NCBI GenBank assembly: GCA_946965045.2
Contig: OX337232.1
Coordinates: forward strand, 2,294,001 to 2,358,000
From: Epithemia pelagica
Lineage: Eukaryota; Bacillariophyta; Bacillariophyceae; Surirellales; Surirellaceae
DNA length: 64,000 nt
Direction of reading: 5' to 3'
The notes beneath the pieces are model-generated. The model had not been told where the DNA came from, did not search any database, and saw nothing but the letters and a program-made list of their open reading frames with translations. The translations under genes were made by a program, and so were the position numbers. Below, in pieces: positions 27,668 through 39,651 of this stretch (position 1 is its first letter; every line of letters begins with the position of its first letter).

Positions 27668-29819
27668 ATGAACAGGTTATGCAAATCAAAACGCCAATCA
27701 GTCATCGCCTCTGTTGTCTTTCTGTTTGCTTTTGGCTTCAGTAGTCTCAGACCACAGCTGGTACTCACAGAGGCTGCCGAAGCAGCGTCTTTTTCGGCAA
27801 GAAGGACGAAGAACAACAACGAGAGCACTGAATCGTCGTACAGCACCACACCTCCCAACATTGTAATTTTCTTGGCCGACAATTTGGGCTACAATGACAT
27901 TGGAATGTTTGGTGCTGCCACGGCTCAAACACCCAACATTGATCGGTTGGGACATGAAGGGATGAAATTTACGCATTGGAACTCTGCGGCTCATTTATGC
28001 TCGGCGAGTCGCGCGTCCCTCTTGACTGGACAGTATTATCCTCGCTTGGGAATTTACCCAGGGGTCTTTCATCCAGATGCCACAATGGGACTCATGCCAC
28101 CTCCTATACCATTTCAAGAGAACAAAAAACATGATCATTCGGATGGTAAACCCACAACAACTATTGCCGCCGCCTTGAAAGAACGAGGATATGCCACCTC
28201 GATTGTAGGAAAATGGCATTTGGGCCATAACGAACCATTTCTTCCGACGCATCACGGATTCGATGAATGGTTGGGTATTCCCTATCACATGTCTGGTGGA
28301 AGTGTCGATAACCATACCTGTATGATGGACGTTAATGAAACCATGTGGTTGCCACTCTATCACAATGATCAAATTGTGCAACAACCAGTTCAATTAGACG
28401 ACTTGGCCTCACGGTATGCGCAACAAGCCGTTGACTTTATGACTCGGTTGCAGACGACACCTGACCCCTCAGCAGTCGATGGACGAAGGAGAAGCCACGA
28501 AAGGTTCAGCATCACCGCAACCGTTCTTTTTGTTCATGTCCTTCTCTCATGTTCACCAACTGTGTGCTCCACGAGATTTTCCTGAACAAGAGGTATGTCA
28601 GTGGAATGGCAAGAGTTCAACCGATACGACGTCCTCGTCGGAATCGTCCTTTGTGAATGCCGTCCAGGAAATGGACTGGATTGCTGGTGAGATTTTAAAT
28701 GCCATTGATACATTGGGAATCGCCAATAACACCATGGTTTGGTTCACATCCGACAATGGACCATGGGTGGCTGAACAACTTTGCAGTGGTTCAAAAGGAC
28801 CTTTTGAAGGTCGATGGCTTCAAGATTTTACGTCTCTCGAATGTACGGCGTGTCCTCACGACTATCTTCCCCGCCGTCACACTTATCCGTACAAACAACA
28901 AGAGAGGTCGGACCAAGAACCACGCAAAAACCTACCAAATCAAGAAGAAGTACAAAGGAGCAATTCGGTTCCATATGATCAAAGTGAGAATCAAGAGCAC
29001 GATCAGGAACCACGAGTCCCATCCCCACATGAATGTTACTTACCGGGCACAAATTTTGTCCTGGATGGAGTCCCCTGTGGCCACGATACGGGGTTAGGTT
29101 CCGTCTGGGAAGCCAATCTACGCATGCCGGCAATGATCCGATGGCCTTCTCAGATTTCACCCAAATCTGTGTCGTCCTTACCCGTGTCGACATTGGATGT
29201 ACTGCCCACGATTCTGTCCGTGGTCGATGGGGGACAGACCCCTACAACTCTTTCCGATCGGAATGAGACTTTAAAATCTACCAGACACCGAAAGAGGCGC
29301 ATGGGCCATGATACTTGGAATGGCCACATGTACAGAATGGATGGAATGGACCTGACACCATTGATGCAACTGGGGAGCGATACGAGCAAGGGTTTCACAA
29401 CAGATGAGTTGGAAAAGGTTTGGAATAACCGTCCCCTTTTTTTCTGGCGCGACGGATTTGAAACAGGTCCACTTTCTCCGCCGTTTGGTCGTGTCGATGT
29501 CGCTGCCGTCAAATTGGGTCCCTACAAATTGTGGTTTTGGACCAAGAGTGGTCATTACAACGACGACGTGGAACAATATCACGACCCACCACTCCTCTTT
29601 GACGTTCTAGCAGATCCTGCAGAGGCCTTTCCACTAAACCCAAGTGACCATGCCGACTTGATTCAACGTGCCAAAGTGTTGACGAAACGACACAAGGACG
29701 AAATGACCTTGGGCAAGCCATTGACTCTGGAACGAGATGAACAAGCCATACCATGTGTTGACCGAGCAACGAAATGTCGGACCAGAGAATCAACCTATGA
29801 AGATGCTACGAGCAGTTGA
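27668..29819 (+). pseudogene. Sulfatase with apparent frameshift
   Basis: The ATG at 27668 opens a signal peptide (SVIASVVFLFAFGFSSL). The N-terminal part reads PNIVIFLADNLGYNDIGMFG with metal-binding Asp residues. CSASRASLLTG follows: the formylglycine site with Ala instead of the usual Pro (CxAxR), a variant found in some sulfatases. GKWHLGHNEPFLPTHHGFDE also matches the family. At about 28445-28490 the coding frame shifts by one base: the earlier frame runs to a stop at 28583-28585, while the conserved continuation QPFFLFMSFSHVH, WFTSDNGPW and the C-terminal half lie in another frame to 29819. The gap falls in a variable linker. No GT-AG intron that also keeps the conserved helix fits. It may be a true frameshift mutation or a one-base assembly error in a working gene. 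Sulfatases hydrolyse sulfate esters, for example of cell-wall polysaccharides. Confidence 0.75.
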
Positions 29820-30020
29820 TAAAATGAAACAATCTTAGTTTCAATTAAAACGATATTCATCTATCGCGTGTAATCGAATCGATCTTTCAGCTTTGCGACG
29901 TCGTACGTTTTCATGGCTCCCCCTCATCGAATTTGAGTATTGTCAAATTGGAGCTCATGGTAGTAGCTGAAAGGTGGCTGATTGTTAGCAAAAAAATCAT
30001 CTCAATCCTCAGAAATTGTG

Positions 30021-30643
30021 TCACGATGGTGGTGAATTGCTGTCGTTATTATTGCTTTTGTCGGATCGGAGTTCTGCCAGTTCTTCTTCCAAACCGGCAA
30101 TTCGTCCCATAATTTCTTCTACCCGTTGCTGCGCATATTCGACTTGCAAGTGTTCTTCCGCCTCCATTGTATCTCCATCCATGAGCAACAAGGACAGCCG
30201 GAGGGTTCGAATCAAAGAAAGCAGTTGACTGCAGGCAACACAAATGTTTTCGGACGCTGCCCGACATTGGACCGATGATAATGCCACATCCGCGGCAAGA
30301 GGTGGTGGCGGAGGATCGGACAGGGATTTCATCATGGTCCCTCCAGCTGATGTTTATGTTTCGTTAGAAAAAATGATTGCGTCGTTATTGTGGCGAAAGT
30401 ATCATGGAACCAGCGTCAGAGACGGTACAAAGATGCAGCATGTGGTAGAAAGTCTGACTTGACCAGAGAGAACAACGAGAAACGAGACTCACCGCGAGGA
30501 TCATGTCGTCCTTCTTCTAGAGCCGATATGGAGGAGGCTGCTCTCAAAAGATTGAGATATTGTGTTGACAAACGATTGCAAGTGGCATTGAGCTGTTGCA
30601 ACCATTCTTCTGCGGGGGTAGCATCCACTTCGACTTGCTCCAT
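30021..30643 (-). CDS. Probable Mediator subunit 22 (MED22/Srb6-like)
   Basis: Exon 1 is 30643-30493 and exon 2 is 30346-30021. The GTGAGT...ATCAG intron of 146 nt preserves the frame, giving 158 residues. Both exons are helical: WLQQLNATCNRLSTQYLNLL in the first, and CRAASENICVACSQLLSLIR followed by a TLRLSLLLMD segment in the second. The second resembles the MED22 core in which an Ala-rich helix leads into a Leu-Lys/Arg-Leu stretch. A coiled coil and an acidic tail follow. The length suits MED22 (121-200 residues). Mediator links transcription factors to RNA polymerase II. The match is by pattern only, so another small coiled-coil subunit is possible. A 55-bp tandem duplication covers the start codon. 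Confidence 0.5.
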
Positions 30644-30735
30644 GTCGAAAGATGAGAGAGTTGTGGATTGTTGTGCCTCCCACTTCGACTTGCTCCATGT
30701 CGAAAGATGAGAGAGTTGTGGATTGTTGTGCCTCT
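30626..30735. repeat. 55-bp tandem duplication over the MED22-like start codon
   Basis: Positions 30626-30680 and 30681-30735 are nearly identical (about one difference). Each copy contains the same minus-strand ATG context. As 55 is not a multiple of three, the upstream ATG (30698) is out of frame with the gene and opens a 65-codon overlapping frame. Confidence 0.9.
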
Positions 30736-31083
30736 CGGCATGAGATTTGGTCCCGTTTGGAGTCGCTTTAGAGTCGCTTTTAACTGTACCTTTCCCGCCT
30801 GATGGAAATCCCGCATGGTCTCACAAGATTTAACCAACATCCACGCAAGCATCGCCGTTTTAAATGACCACCAGGTGGGCTTTTTCCCCTCACGGGTTTG
30901 TCTGTTCGCATGTCAAACTTTTTGCCTTGCCAAAATGGTGTTATGAATGGAAGCAAAAGAAACACGAAAGAAGTAAAAGGGAAGTCGCCATTCAATCAAG
31001 TATTCCTCCTTGCCTCCTTTGACCCTTCTATAGGTGTGCAGCCTCTGGTGTGACTATTTTGAATCGTCTCCAACGAACTTGAG
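30736..31083. other. Divergent intergenic region, MED22-like / presenilin
   Basis: No gene is seen in these 348 bp. They hold the presumed promoters of the two divergent genes. Confidence 0.45.
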
Positions 31084-33227
31084 ATGAGCGAGAAATGGCA
31101 AAAGCTACCTTATGAGAAGGAGGAGGAAGAAGATTATCCGAGTACACGAAGAAGACGAAAGCGTGACACTGTCCCTCTTAGTGCTCAACACGATGAGGAC
31201 AACAGCGAAGGAGATAAAAGAGACGAAGACCCAGGCGCAAATGAGGAGAATATCGCCCAAGACGACGAAATCAGCACTTCGTCCGACCACAAAACCGTGA
31301 GACGGAACAACCCAGATGCATCACAGCAGCCAAACGACAAAGATGTAATAGATCTGAAGGCTATGGTCTACTCTTTTGAAAGCTTCAGAACAATTTATAT
31401 TCCAGGTAAGACAAAAAACTGAGTGTTTTCGTCAACTGCGGTTTCAACCTTGCCTAACGTTGGCGGTCAGTTTCAATTGCCATGATTCTGTCCGCGTTGG
31501 CCTCCACGTGGGTTACCACAGAAGAATGGTCCGAGGAGATGCAAAGCTCGCTGAGCGATAGCTACACTGTGATTGACGCAGACGAAGATGCCGGAAATTC
31601 AGCACTTTTGGGAGCTTCGCTACTCAATGGACTAGTCATTATTGCGGTGATATGTGGTGTCACATTCTTTGTGGTCATCTTGCTCAAATATCGATGTATG
31701 AAAGTCCTCTACGCATACCTCGTCTTTGCTTTTGTCTCCCTGCTCTTTTTCGTTGCTTCTGAGTTCTTTCGTGTGGCGATTGAGGCCTTTTCGCTTCAAC
31801 GAGTCGACAAATTTACGTATTGGTGCAGTCTCTATAATTTCGCTCTTGTCGGAACCATCTCAATCTTCTTACCACAAGGAGTACCGATATGGCTCACGCA
31901 CAGTTCCCTCATTCTAGCATCAGTTCTGGTCGCATGGCAGCTTTCCCAGTTTGACCCATGGACCGCTTGGATTTTGCTGATACTTTTGTGTGTATACGAT
32001 TTACTGGCAGTCTTGACGCCATGTGGGCCACTCAAAGTATTGATTGACATTATGCAGAAAGACGATGCACCAGCCATGCCATCAGGACTCTTGTTTGAAG
32101 CCCGAAACCGCTCCTCAGCAAGGCCATCGGTAGCAACAAACACAAGCACATCCGTTGGGCAAAGTCAATCACAAGATACGGTGACATCTAATGATAACTC
32201 GAGGAAATCAAAGGAAGCGAGACCTTCCAGAGAGTCGGACGAGCATCTCCAGGAAATGCCAGACCCCTCGCACAAAGGAATCAGTAGGCATCTGGACCGC
32301 TACGAAGATTGTGAGGAAGAAACTGTTGAGGAGGAGTCTCGATCGACTAGACTAGGGACATTCGAGGAGAAGAAAGTGGAAATGGACGATCCCGGAAAAT
32401 TGAGCTCGAAATGCGAGGCAAAAAGCCCTGTGTACCACGACCAAGACGGGTATGAGGTAGAACGCTCAGATGCATCGACTGGTTCTCATGGTGCAGAGTC
32501 CAGTCATACCCACAAGTATACCGATTCAACAAGCATAACTGAAACCCGGATGAATGTTTCTGAGACACGCACGACTTTATCTACAAACTTTCAGAACGGT
32601 CGAGTCGTTCAGATACCCCTGGCATTAGCTCGTTTGTACAAGTTGCCATTGGAGAATGATCCGAACCCAATATGGAGACGTTCACGGCGACAGAACGATC
32701 AAGAGGAACCGAGTTGTGCTCAGTTCTCTGTGGAGCAGCTCCAGTCGTTGGTAAATGCTATCGTCCCTCATAATGGGGGTGTGATTGAGCCGCATCCCAA
32801 GCAACGAGAAGGGCAGGCAATTCGCTACAAAGTAATCGATGCAAAGGGAAATCTTCGCCGAATTATTTTCGTGGGCCAAGACGATGGCGGGGTATTTGAG
32901 GACCGCTCACATGAGGAGCGATGCGAAGCTGAGGAGAAGGGAGCATCGCGGCCGGAGAATGACCGAATTCGATTGGGTTTGGGTGACTTTGTCTTTTACT
33001 CAGTTTTGGTGGCTTTGGCATCCGACTACAGTTTTTCTTGTTTCGCTGCCGCTTTCATTACAATACTGAATGGGCTTTTGGCGACGTTGGTCATTTTAGG
33101 CATGATGAAGCGGGCACTCCCAGCCCTTCCCATTAGTATTGTAGCCGCCATTGTCACTTATGTTCTCACACGCATCTTTGTCCAAGATTGGATCGAAGAG
33201 GTGCACATACAAGCGACGTATGTTTGA
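31084..33227 (+). CDS. Presenilin, gamma-secretase-type aspartyl protease
   Basis: Exons 31084-31405 and 31471-33227 (GTAAG...GTCAG, 65 nt) give 692 residues. A cytosolic acidic N-terminus of about 105 residues precedes the first membrane span, TIYIPVSIAMILSALA, whose junction across the intron matches the presenilin start. The catalytic Asp residues are D284 in CVYDLLAVLTPCGPL and D613 in GLGDFVFYSVL. The PAL motif appears as ALPALPISI. The loop between the two catalytic halves (about residues 300-600) is very long, charged and Ser-rich, against about 110 residues in human PS1, which explains the larger size. Presenilin is the catalytic subunit of gamma-secretase, which cleaves type I membrane proteins within the membrane of ER-derived and surface compartments. 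Confidence 0.93.
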
Positions 33228-33992
33228 GGAAAAGACTTTTTGTCGGTACTCTCACGTGACGAGCTGACTGACGACCATGTTCCCCCGAATTCGCTAAGGA
33301 AAGCGGGTGGTAACACTGGTGATAGAGATATGAATTAACCAATAACTTCGGAAACCCGTGCACACCATCAAGAACTCCAAGAGAGTATCTGCCTTCCTTT
33401 GGGGAAATAACTTCTTCGGTGAATCCATAACCTTCACATCTGAAACCGGTTCAACGCTTTGTTGATTTCTTTGTCTCTTCACATGCCGACTAGGAAAGGC
33501 CAGGACTACGGAGCCGTCACTTCTGGATGCCTTTTCGGGACCCTGTGCAACGCTCCAAAAGTGAACCCATGGCTGTTGCAAGCCGCGTGCAACGCTCAAC
33601 AAGCGGACTCGTAGCTGTTGCAAGTCCTTGAACTACTGAAACGAAGAAGACTTGTGAGAGACCGCAAACACTGGGCTGCTTTGTTGCTGTACATATCGAA
33701 GCTGACTGCCCTGCGCGCTAGTCAACCAGCGAGGAAACTTTTGCATGAAATTTGTTCCACTACATGATGATCGGCGTAAGACTACTAGGGTACTGTTTGA
33801 TTATAATTTCATCGTTACGATACCGGTCAGAGGCTTACTCCTCCAGAGTGTCGGTTCTTCGAGATTCATCACATGTGCGATCACCACTGTCAAGTGGACT
33901 GTCCCTTCTCAAGTATCACCGTCGAATAGTTTGGTATACCCATTCGACCGACAGACAGTTGAACCTATGTCGACTGAATGGCCGTTCGATTT
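33228..33992. other. Convergent intergenic region
   Basis: No gene is supported between the 3' ends of presenilin and the permease. Near 33544-33627 an approximate 42-bp unit (GTGCAACGCTC ... GCTGTTGCAAG) occurs twice in tandem. Other open frames are short and lack domains. Confidence 0.45.
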
Positions 33993-35775
33993 TCAAGTCC
34001 AATTTCCCCAGTGCTCTTGGATAAAATCGAAAACACCGAGTTGCTCCGCTGTTTGTTCCACAATTAAAGTGGCAGAGATTTTCCACATGGATGCTAATGG
34101 AATTTTTCCAAACGGGACCATAGGCTCGGTCATTAGTGGTTTTTCAGTGTCCCGGTATCTCTCTTTCCAGACCATCAAAGGCGGCAACACAAGAAACAAC
34201 GTGCTTACGCCAAAGGATCCGCCGTATTCCAACGCTTGGTAGAAAATGTCAGGATTGGTCAATGAGAGGCCAAGCGGCGGCGCAAAAACAAGTGCATAAA
34301 GCGCAGGCTTCCACTTCTCAAATTCCTCGCCCTTCAATGGGATGGAAAACTGATAACAACAAGTTGCGCTAGTCAGGGGCATGGAGAAAGAAGTAGAAGA
34401 GACGGAGAGAACAGAGGCTGGCTTACCTGGTCAGTCCATGCGTCAATCAGTCCATAAGTGAATCCAACCAGACTGGTAACTAACGCGAGAACAGAGAACG
34501 TTGTCACAAGAGGAGCTAAAACGGACCCTCCAGCTTCCCCTGCCTGAAGGAGAGCCACAGGGTCTACTTGGCTCAAATCCGTGCCGGATGCAAGGGCGTT
34601 TCCTAAGCAGACGGCATTCCACGCCAAAAACATTACGAGCGGCACCGTTGTACCACCAATAATGGCTTTGGTGATTTTAGTTCGATCTCCTTCCAGGTTT
34701 GATACAACAGTTGGTACCACATTTTGAAAAACAAGGGCGAGGAAAAGAATAGGCAAGCAAGAGACAACATTTTCGGGGTGTTGATTGGACACGTCCACCA
34801 ACGCCGCGAAATCCGCCGTATTGGCGCCGACAGCAACAATCGACAAGAAAGAAGCAATCACTCCCAGAACCATTACGTTATTCACCTTTTCCACAAAGTT
34901 GGAGGAAGCAAAAAAGAGTGACAAACCCATTGCAAAAGCAAACGCAATGGAACCATTTTGATCCCACCCAAGAATCTGTTCAACGTCCTTGCCTCCTTGG
35001 GCAATATACGCCACCATCATGGCATAATGAAGGAAAAAGTACGCAGCAGTTCCGGCGACACTTCCTGCTTTCCCCAATGATGAATCGTATAAATCTAGGA
35101 GACCAAGACCTGGTCTCCCAGTTCGGCCCATACGATTAAGCGTGAGCTCTGCAATCAAAAGTCCGGAACAGGTCATGTAGACATAAGCCCAGCACATTGC
35201 AAACGTTGATGGAATGAAGCCCGACACCACAGTTGCCGATGGAAGGGCTAAAATGCCAGCACCGACCTGATTAAAACAAGATGGGTGAGCATCTTTCAAC
35301 TTCCGGCAAGCTCAAGCATGCCAAGGTCACTCACGGTTGTTCCAGCAATGAGAGCAGCCGCCCCTACCACAGATCCAGAAGCATGCTTTGACACAATGTT
35401 ATTATCTCCCTCAACAACGTATTCAAGAGAACTGAACATCCGAGGCACATCGCCCGATTGGTACTCGGGAAAAACAAAGCGTTCTTCATCAACAGTCCCC
35501 ATTTTCTCTTGGAAATCCTTCACAATATCGGGCATCCCGTTGGTTAACATCTCGGTACTGTTCATTGTTTCCTTCTGAAAGTATGGAATGGTATCCAAAA
35601 TGGAGGATATCCTGTCTTCGGTAGTCGACGACAGTCTCCATATTTTCGCAGGCTTGGACGAATCGGTGGAGATAGAACCTGAGGGCACCACAAAAGCCGT
35701 CACACCCAAATCAACGCTTCCACTGAACAGGGCAATCAGCACGGCGACACTGGGTAGAGTCATTCTCGGAGCCAT
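33993..35775 (-). CDS. Plastid-targeted aromatic amino-acid permease (TyrP/HAAAP-like)
   Basis: Three exons, 35775-35335, 35266-34427 and 34349-33993, with introns of 68 and 77 nt in phase 0, give 545 residues. The first intron splits the family signature: exon 1 ends ALIAGTT and exon 2 begins VGAGILALPSATV, together forming the GTTxGAGILALP motif of bacterial TyrP/Mtr-type carriers. About ten or eleven hydrophobic spans follow, including VAGTAAYFFLHYAMMVAYIA and FLALVFQNVVPTVVSNLEGD. The pre-sequence is a signal peptide followed by GVTAFVVPS, a diatom ASAFAP-like plastid-entry motif with Phe at +1, so import or export of aromatic amino acids at the plastid is likely. Such carriers are also found in plant chloroplasts. 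The ATG at 35775 was chosen because it starts the signal peptide. Confidence 0.82.
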
Positions 35776-36001
35776 CGTGAGGTTAGAGAATAAAGAAACC
35801 ACCTTGGCCTTCAGGATGAAGAAGATTGCCGATGTGGTTCGCCAAGAAGAAAGTGGAAGCAGATGAATGCTTCAAGCGAAGATGGGTTGTCCACGTCATA
35901 TTTTTCGCACTGACACAAGAAGTCGAACTGACAAGCACCAGATACGCGTCAGCGATTGAAAACCTAGCGGTCAAAAATTGATGCCACTTCTCTTCCGATT
36001 G

Positions 36002-37595
<1,594 letters not shown>

Positions 37596-38177
37596 GTCCT
37601 GCAGATCTGGGATCAGAGACGAGACAGAATTCTCGGCACCGACACTGTCTGTCTGTGTTACTGTCTGTTTACGAGTATGTCACTTGTCAGTTGTCGAACA
37701 CACACCCAACCAGTATCAAAATCCATAGTCACTCCTCAGAATAATATTGCCACGCTACCCGCTACGCTACTTGTACGCGGACGTGGTGGCGGTGCTCCTC
37801 TCTAGCTCTAGTCTAGAGAATAACTAGAAGAGCTTCTACACCAAGAGGGGAAAGGGCAGAGAAAGAAAGTAACTTGAGAGTCAACAACAACAGAACTTGC
37901 AATGTGACCAACCATCATTGATCGATGAGATCCAAAGTTCCAAATATCGATATGTCGATATGATTTGTTACTCGTTGGTTTCATTGCTAACTATCGTGAA
38001 CGAAGAGAACGCGGGAGTTTGCTGTTCTGAGCATGCCTGCGATCGATCTAGAGCACCAAAATGTTTTGATGATGCTTTTGGAGAGATCTTATGAGTTCTC
38101 AGCTTCCCATAGATAGGCTACGAGGGGAAAGGAACGAAGGGAACTAGATGCGTCGATCGAAAACGAAAGAACGGTCC
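37596..38177. other. Intergenic, GCN5 upstream region
   Basis: No gene or repeat is supported. It contains the GCN5 promoter side and the 3' flank of the DUF1825 gene. Confidence 0.45.
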
Positions 38178-39146
38178 TCATGAAGCTTCCATCAGATTTC
38201 TTTCGGATTCTGCCTCCTTTCGCATATTATCATGGGTCTGTTTCAACAAAGTCCGGTATTCCTCTTCATTCATTTTCATTGAAGCGAGAAACTCATTACA
38301 CTGCTCAATATACTTCGGGTTGATTGCTTTCATAAGGCTAAATCGAGTAAAGAAAATGTCCCACCTTTCTTCGATCTTTTCAACTTCATCCAAGTAGTAC
38401 AGTTTTCCTACTGGATCAAAGTTTCCATACTGTGCTCCCAACTGTATAAGATTATCGTGGTCGTTGTACAGCATATCAAATTCCTCCTTCACTGTCGGTG
38501 ACTGAAAGGCAGACTCTTCGCCTGTGAACGGCTTGGCTGTGAATTGCTCTGCGGCGAGAATGGCAGCCGTAGAAGCTGGGCCAGAGTTTCCGCCTTGTGC
38601 TGCTGCCATCATTTGCTCCAGATCCAGCTCTGGAGGTGGGGGAGGAGGTGCTTGTTCGTTGGCCATGGCAGAAAGACAGTCCGCCTGCCACTTCAACCCA
38701 GCAATAATGTTGGTCATACTTTCACCATGCTTTTCAACTTGCGCCTCTCCAAGAAACGCATATTCTCGTGTTTGAAAGTCGCATGAATTGCGCATAATGT
38801 TGGTTGTCTCTTCCCATCGGCTCACAGTTTTCTTTAGCTTGGTCGCTACATCCAATACTTGATCCTTGTCAGGATTATTGCCCATTTGGAGGTCTAAATT
38901 AATGCGTGCGAATGCTGTAGCAAACTCAGGTCCCTCCAGAGTGAGTTGTTCGACCGACACGTCAAGTTTCTCCACTTGTTTCGACCGAAATGGACAGAAT
39001 GGCCCAACTGGTGTAAGAGCAAATAGTTCAAGGAGCCTTCTTGAACTGCGGGGAAGTCTACATCTGGTTGGGTCGACTGGCGAGAAGCCTGAGACGAGGC
39101 TGTGAGTCGCAAGCAATATGAATATGTTTTTCGTCGTCAACATCAT
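38178..39146 (-). CDS. Plastid-targeted DUF1825-domain protein
   Basis: The ATG at 39146 (another follows at 39143) gives about 322 residues and a bipartite plastid pre-sequence: hydrophobic LTTKNIFILLATHSLVSG, then FSPVD with Phe just after the predicted cleavage. The frame is open further upstream, but that would bury the signal peptide. The C-terminal 100 residues follow the cyanobacterial/plastid DUF1825 family: SPTVKEEFDMLYNDHDNLI, GNFDPVGKLYYLDEVEKIE and ERWDIFFTRFSLMK. The middle is helical with a PPPPPP run. The function is not established; the family is common in oxygenic phototrophs, so a plastid housekeeping role is an inference. Confidence 0.7.
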   Translation of the reverse strand: MMLTTKNIFILLATHSLVSGFSPVDPTRCRLPRSSRRLLELFALTPVGPFCPFRSKQVEKLDVSVEQLTLEGPEFATAFARINLDLQMGNNPDKDQVLDVATKLKKTVSRWEETTNIMRNSCDFQTREYAFLGEAQVEKHGESMTNIIAGLKWQADCLSAMANEQAPPPPPPELDLEQMMAAAQGGNSGPASTAAILAAEQFTAKPFTGEESAFQSPTVKEEFDMLYNDHDNLIQLGAQYGNFDPVGKLYYLDEVEKIEERWDIFFTRFSLMKAINPKYIEQCNEFLASMKMNEEEYRTLLKQTHDNMRKEAESERNLMEAS

Positions 39147-39651
39147 CTTGCTGGTTTGAAGAAGAACTTGTCCAGTTTTCGATGTACTTGACACCATCTC
39201 GAGGAAAATCCCAGCGTGTTCAACCATAAGTTTATTCGATCGACGACAAATAATTTTATGATTCAACGATTAGATTTGACTTAGAGGTATAGAGCGGGAC
39301 TAAGCATCTCTAGCTAGACGCGGGACTCCTGTATCTCTTCGATGTGATGGGTGAATGAGTGAATGAGCCGCCGCTTGAGCAGATAGAACGGTATGACAAA
39401 GAGTCGGGACAAGGGAAGGAAGAAGGAGGGCAAGTTAGATCCTATGGTATGATATGTTCTCCTGTTTGAAATGATAGCAAGAAAACTTATCCCGCACATG
39501 ATGGCAGCATACTGCGAAGATGAAGCGGCCGACACAAAATGGTCGTGGCCCAGGTTGACGGCGTGGGTCACCTCCACGAGTGTCTTTATCAGCAACTCAC
39601 CGAAACAAAATATAGTCGGTTATGACTTAACAAGGGAATTTCTCTCCCATT
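39147..39651. other. Intergenic between PRP18 and DUF1825 genes
   Basis: Nothing recognisable. Open frames on both strands are short and overlap. It contains the promoter of the DUF1825 gene and the 3' flank of PRP18. Confidence 0.45.

Noticed and set aside
28414-28475. An intron to explain the sulfatase frame change
   Set aside because: Only one GT-AG pair gives the right phase (43 nt, from 28430), and it would remove the conserved AVDFMTRLQ helix.
30195-30210. GGTTCGAATC, like a tRNA B box
   Set aside because: It lies inside coding sequence of the MED22-like gene, and no acceptor stem or anticodon arm surrounds it.
33745-34242. Plus-strand frame of 165 codons
   Set aside because: Its distal part lies opposite permease exon 3, which has clear homology and splice sites; no domain on this strand.
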